Origin: Lates calcarifer
Taxonomy: Eukaryota; Chordata; Actinopteri; Centropomidae
Direction: 5' to 3'
Assembly: GCF_001640805.2 (NCBI RefSeq)
Contig: NC_066835.1
Coordinates: 9,862,130 to 9,926,129, forward strand
Length of the DNA stretch: 64,000 nt
Part shown: positions 15,083-64,000 of the stretch, piece after piece
Layout: every line of letters begins with the position of its first letter
How positions within the stretch are numbered: position 1 is the stretch's first letter
Notes under the pieces: generated by a model
Told to the model about the DNA's origin: nothing
The model's database searches: none
What the model saw: the letters and a program-made list of their open reading frames with translations, nothing else
Translations under genes and position numbers: made by a program

Positions 15083-17006
15083 ATGGACGGCACAGAGCAG
15101 AAAGAAACAGAAGAAAATGCGCCTTCAGTTATCGACCGATATTACACACGGTGGTACAGAGCCGGTAAGTAAAACCTGACTAAAAATTCTCCTGATGTTA
15201 GCTGTTGTGTGGCTAAGTTAAACTTGCTAGTTCGGTAGGAGAGAGCACAAAATAGTTGGTTTAGTCAGCATAATTTAATTGAAAATGTCATGAATACGTT
15301 GAAATTATTGTAGTTATTTTATTTTATCCAGATATGAAGGGGAAACCGTGTGAGGACCACTGCATCCTGCAGCATTCAAACAGGTAACAGACATGTGCTA
15401 ATCAACACCAAGTGGTGATAATTACCAGCTAAACAAATAGCCGTGATTTTGAACGGTTTAGTTTACATTTGGTGACCATTACTATTGAGACACTGTAATG
15501 CTGTAATGCCCTAGAAGAATAACTACCACAGTTGAATTGTTCAGTGTCTGTTCTGCTGTGGCTACTTTGTGTATTGCTTCAGTAAGGTTGCTTTATATTG
15601 AGAAATTTCTGGAATGCTAATAAGGGCACCGTCCCTAAGTATTTAAGCAAAACAATAAAACAAAAACACAAAGTAAAGCTTCTAAAAAATATAAGATTCA
15701 CAACAAAGATTACTGATCCCCTTGGTTCAGGCTACAAACTTGTTCATTGAGTCATATGTTTATTATGTTTACCCTCCAACAGGGGAAAAGGGACAATGTA
15801 AGAGAGGTGGGAAAAAAGGACGGGAGTATAAAGTGTTTTTTTTTTTTTTTTTTAATTCATTTCTTGGAGAATGTATGACTATCTACGTCTCTGCTACCTG
15901 GTGGAGAGTATAGGAATGTTTTGTAAATGTTGGAAAATTGTGTATGTTAAAATGTTGAATAATCAACAAAAAATGTTAATTTAAAAAAAAAAGATTGACA
16001 ACACAGGTGATACAATCACAGGACAGTTGATTTACCTGTTACAGTGTAGTATTTTTGAGGTCACCCACTGTATTCAGTTGATGTTTTTTCCTGAATATGT
16101 TCATATATATGTTGATACCTGTTATTAAAATGTAAATAGGGGGAGTGTAAACGTCTTTGCCACACTGTTTTAGCTGGGTTAAGTCATGTTCAATTGAAGT
16201 TATTTACACACTGATACTGTTAACTGTTGGTATTCCTTTTAAAGGTTCACTTTTAAATTTGTGATTGCAGGATATGTGTTGTCACATTAGCAGAGACTCA
16301 CCCTATCCTTCAGAATGGACGGACAATCAAAAACATCAATTACCAGATCAGTAATGCCTGCAGTCGGCTGAACAATAAAGTGTCTGGAAAGTCCAAGCGG
16401 GTAACTCATACAGCTAAATGTGATTTTGGTCTGTGTGCATAAAGTTGTTCTTCTATATCTTAGTTTCACACATTTGTAAGAGGCAAGCTTGACCATAAAT
16501 GCTTCACAATTCTTTTTTGTCCCCCATTATAGGGCGGTCCAGTTCCTTACTGATTTTGCACCTTTGTGCAGAATAACTTGCACAGATGAAACTGAATACA
16601 CAATCTACAGGTGAGTCAGCAGTCTGTTTCTCTAGGCATACATTTTGCATGCTTGTTGTCATGATGGCTTACAGAAAGTTATCATCTTTTCAGCTGCATC
16701 CGGGGCCGTCTTCTTGAGGTCAATGAGAATATTTTAGAAACACCTTCTCTCTTGCTGGAAAAGGTAAATAATATAGTTTAACACTGTAAACTGTTAAACA
16801 GTGATGCACCTTGGCTTATCAAAAGTTTGAAATGTTTCAGTCTTGCTTTGTCTATCAAATCTGAACAGCCATCCACTGAGGGATACATCGCTGTCATCCT
16901 GCCAAAGTTTGAGGAGAGCAAGAGGATAACAGAAAATCTTCTGAGCAGAGAGGAGTTTGAGAGTGTTGTCTCCAAACGAAGTGCTGCTGAGTCACAACCC
17001 TCTTGA
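15083..17006 (+). CDS. abitram: Actin-binding transcription modulator (Abitram/FAM206A/Simiate), 6 coding exons
   Basis: Coding exons: 15083-15164, 15332-15383, 16271-16400, 16543-16610 (from the in-frame acceptor; the conventional AG would start it at 16533), 16694-16763 and 16869-17006. They give about 179 aa (human about 181). The protein starts [20 protein letters not shown]; conserved blocks are [66 protein letters not shown] and [18 protein letters not shown]. The family is small and soluble, with a barrel-sandwich fold like glycine-cleavage H protein; it is reported in nuclear speckles, binding F-actin and modulating transcription in neurons. Oddity: joining exon 3 to the obvious acceptor puts exon 4 one base out of frame (see the finding at 16533). 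The ATG context is weak (T at -3), but the start agrees with the family. It is convergent with ctnnal1, as in human. Confidence 0.9.
16533..16610 (+). CDS. abitram: abitram exon 4 with a one-base frame conflict
   Basis: Exon 3 ends in AAG CGG in phase 0. The expected acceptor TTATAG gives GGC GGT CCA GTT CCT TAC TGA, a stop after six codons. Without one C the reading would be G-G-Q-F-L-T-D-F, matching the family (human R-G-A-Q-F-L-T-E-L). A second AG at 16541-16542 would start the exon at TTC in phase 0, losing only three family residues. So this is either a real acceptor shift, an inactivating insertion or a sequence error. Confidence 0.75.
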
Positions 17007-17384
17007 CAAGGCTCCACATTCTTGCCTTGGTCAAGTCAGAACTATTTTGGAAGACCTTACCTTCCTTCAAGTCCCACCAGGTAGGGTAAAAACTGTGGGT
17101 TAGGATAGCAGTAACCACATATAAGGTGACACTTATATGTGGTTCTTCTAAAGGACACTCTCATTTAATACAAGAATTGCACTGTGCCTCTAGATTATTC
17201 ATTGTTTTTCAGTGTTTAAGAATTTGAAGGTTTCAGGAAGCACTCTTCTTTGAAGTGCTTTATTTATTGTTCTGTTGTTTTGTAACTTGAAGAGCAAGGA
17301 AATCGAGGAAAGCATTATGTTATTTGAATCTTGTAATTACATACTCCAAAAAAAGCCTTCAGTTAGTTATTTTTGTAGAACATC

Positions 17385-17390
17385 ATTAAA
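17385..17390 (+). terminator. abitram: abitram poly(A) signal (ATTAAA)
   Basis: The common variant hexamer ATTAAA lies about 380 bases after the TGA stop at 17004-17006. It gives a compact 3' UTR of about 400 nt. Cleavage is expected near 17400-17420. Confidence 0.5.
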
Positions 17391-17421
17391 AACGACCAAC
17401 ACAGATTTAAGAAAAATATTG

Positions 17422-17427
17422 TTTATT
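17422..17427 (-). terminator. ctnnal1: ctnnal1 candidate poly(A) signal (AATAAA on minus strand)
   Basis: Plus-strand TTTATT equals AATAAA on the minus strand. It lies about 1.53 kb downstream of the ctnnal1 stop codon. Other TTTATT matches occur in the T-rich tract near 18095-18110, so a shorter 3' UTR is possible. Confidence 0.35.
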
Positions 17428-18960
17428 TTTTATGTGTAACCTTTTTAACCTTTAAATTGTCAAAAGAATAGATGATCCAAAACTAGATCTATGATTTCTT
17501 CACATCTGTTGAACCACTACAATACCCAGCATCCTTAGCTGCTCTCACACAATACAAAGAATCTCTAAAGCTCAATGTTTGTTATTCATTTCAGTCATTA
17601 TCACACCCTCACCCAGTACCAAAGTATTGACCTTAGAATACATACTGTATATATAGATATATATCTATGATTCAAGTACCAGATTATACATACCATATAC
17701 CATTTAATACATATTGGCCTACTAGGCAGCTTCACAATGATAGTCTTCATAACAAGTACACTTCAAGGCTCCATTTCACACAGGTGCCAGTTCAGAATTA
17801 ACCATCATTTCTTTTATGAGGAAAGAAAAAGTCAGAGTATAACAGGATACACAGATTATGGTTTGATAATACTTGGGACGTTAAGGTCCAGATTTCCCAA
17901 AAGCATCTCAGTGATAAGATTAATAATCTTAACCAGCTGACATTTTGGAGAAACCTGGCCCAAATAAAAATATGTCTCCAGTAATTAACACTAGAGGACT
18001 AAGAGCTTTATATTTCATACTAGTAGCAAGCTGAAGATCACAGCATCTTCATGAGGACAATCATATTTGGTGTTAAAATGTGTTTTTTTTTTTTTATTTA
18101 TTTATTTTTTTGTTTTGTTGCAAATGTGGCACATGGAGAACGTTCCATAGCAGATCCCATGGAAATTAGACACTATCATTTGGTATGGTTGACTTAAAAT
18201 ATTTAATTATGTAGAGAGATGCTAAATACAGTGCCAGTGATCAAGGACAGAATGTACCACAGTGGCTAACTTTACATAACAAGTGTTAACATTACATGCC
18301 TATGGCATAGGAGACTCGAACACAAGGGTTTGGTGATGATGGCATCATGCACTGTGGGTTTTCAGCCATTTCACTTTTTTTGTTTGTTTGTTTTTTTCAT
18401 TTGTGCAACACGTTTATAGTACACCACAGAGAGAGTAGGTTTGTTACGCAGAGGCACATAGTGAAGACAGATGTATGGCAGAACTGAGCACTGAGTGGAA
18501 TTTTTTCTGATTTGTGATCAGTTTTTCAACTCAATATCCAGAGAAGTGGTAAAAGTGATTCAGAAATCAGGCTTGTGCCAGGCCTCTCTTTAATGAGGCT
18601 CACTGCTAATGGCAAAGTCTTAGTGTTGGCTGATTGTCTCCATCTTGTGGACTGGGGAGGAACTAGTACTTCAGGTAACAAGCTACCCTGGGGTAAAATT
18701 GCCCCTTGGCACAGAGAGCTTGGATCTGCTTTTTCCTCTGTAAACCTTTTCATTCACCATCCAGATAGCAAATACAAACTCTGACTGACCCAAGGCAACC
18801 ATCTTCACCCCACGGCTCTGGCCCACTCTATGGTGGGTGTTGTGAGGATGAGGGGAGTGAAGTATTTCCTGGATTACATGTTTTCCAGTGAGGTGAGGTT
18901 GGCTATGTGCTGCTCCGACGGAGAATAGCGAACAAAAAAGGGAGGTGGCTATTTCCTGGA
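17428..18960 (-). other. ctnnal1: ctnnal1 3' UTR
   Basis: Sequence downstream of the TAA stop (18961-18963) to the candidate poly(A) signal. It contains a duplicated copy of the last codons (18863-18916), a T-rich tract near 18082-18115, and a perfect 16-base palindrome ATAGATATATATCTAT near 17653. No other gene was recognised. Confidence 0.5.
18863..18916 (-). repeat. Tandem duplicate of the ctnnal1 last codons and stop
   Basis: This 54-bp block matches 18950-19003 at 42 of 54 positions with no gaps, offset by 87 bp, with the stop codons aligned. It reads EQHIANLTSLENM-stop where the coding copy reads EQHMAGLNLLESK-stop. It lies in the 3' UTR, so it is not translated in the main transcript. 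Confidence 0.85.
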
Positions 18961-63699
<44,739 letters not shown>

Positions 63700-64000
63700 T
63701 CCCGCCGAGCTCTCCCTGCCTGACACACAATACACGGCACTAACTGAGTTCACCGAGATCCCCCCTTTTTGTTTTTCCTTTGCCGTTTCGCAGCTGCAAA
63801 ACTGGCGTGATAGACTTGCTATTACACACCGGGGGTTTTTCACTCGGTTACCCAGTCGTTCAACGAAGTGGCTCTCCACACACGCACGCCGCTTTAATCC
63901 ACTCTGGCTCGGTGGTTGTGCCGCTGCGCCCGCTAATGTCCATGTAGTTTACTCAACTACGGCAGGGAGCGGACTGCAGCACACCACTGTGGGCAACCAC
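63700..64000 (-). promoter_or_regulatory. ctnnal1: ctnnal1 5' UTR and promoter region
   Basis: GC- and CpG-richer than the rest of the window, with several CCG/CGC clusters near 63655-63720 and 63880-63945. This fits a CpG-type promoter. No TATA box is evident near the expected start. The region is cut by the window edge. Confidence 0.5.

Overview
This is vertebrate nuclear DNA, almost certainly from a ray-finned (teleost) fish. The genes have many short exons with GT-AG introns. The proteins are recognisable orthologues of mammalian genes but diverged in the way fish proteins are. The introns and spacers carry dense CA/GT microsatellites and decayed interspersed repeats of a kind common in spiny-rayed fishes; that last point is from memory of fish genomes, not a search. 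No bacterial, viral or CRISPR content was seen. All exon coordinates below were read by hand from splice sites, reading phase and similarity to the known protein families.

Layout: (1) About 1.7-6.1 kb, + strand: sla, the Src-like adaptor (SH3-SH2), seven coding exons, about 275 aa, with a poly(A) signal at 6074. (2) About 6.1-14.9 kb: a spacer with no confident gene, holding microsatellites, a perfect RFX X-box and a possible orphan two-exon transcript. (3) 15.08-17.4 kb, + strand: abitram (FAM206A/Simiate), six coding exons. Its fourth exon is out of frame by one base if the obvious acceptor is used. (4) 17.4-63.9 kb, - strand: ctnnal1 (alpha-catulin), 19 coding exons encoding about 756 aa, with a 26.4-kb first intron and a GC-richer promoter/first exon at the right edge of the window.

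The tail-to-tail abitram/ctnnal1 pair matches the order on human 9q31. The adjoining sla lies on human 8q24 inside thyroglobulin (TG), and no TG exon is visible here, so this junction marks a lineage rearrangement. The three genes are not an operon and no joint function is implied. abitram and ctnnal1 share a poly(A) zone of only a few tens of bases.

Most notable: the one-base frame problem in abitram exon 4, with an in-frame AG ten bases downstream; and a 54-bp tandem duplication of the last ctnnal1 codons that includes the stop codon, leaving a second intact C-terminal peptide in the 3' UTR. I found no clear undescribed multi-gene system.
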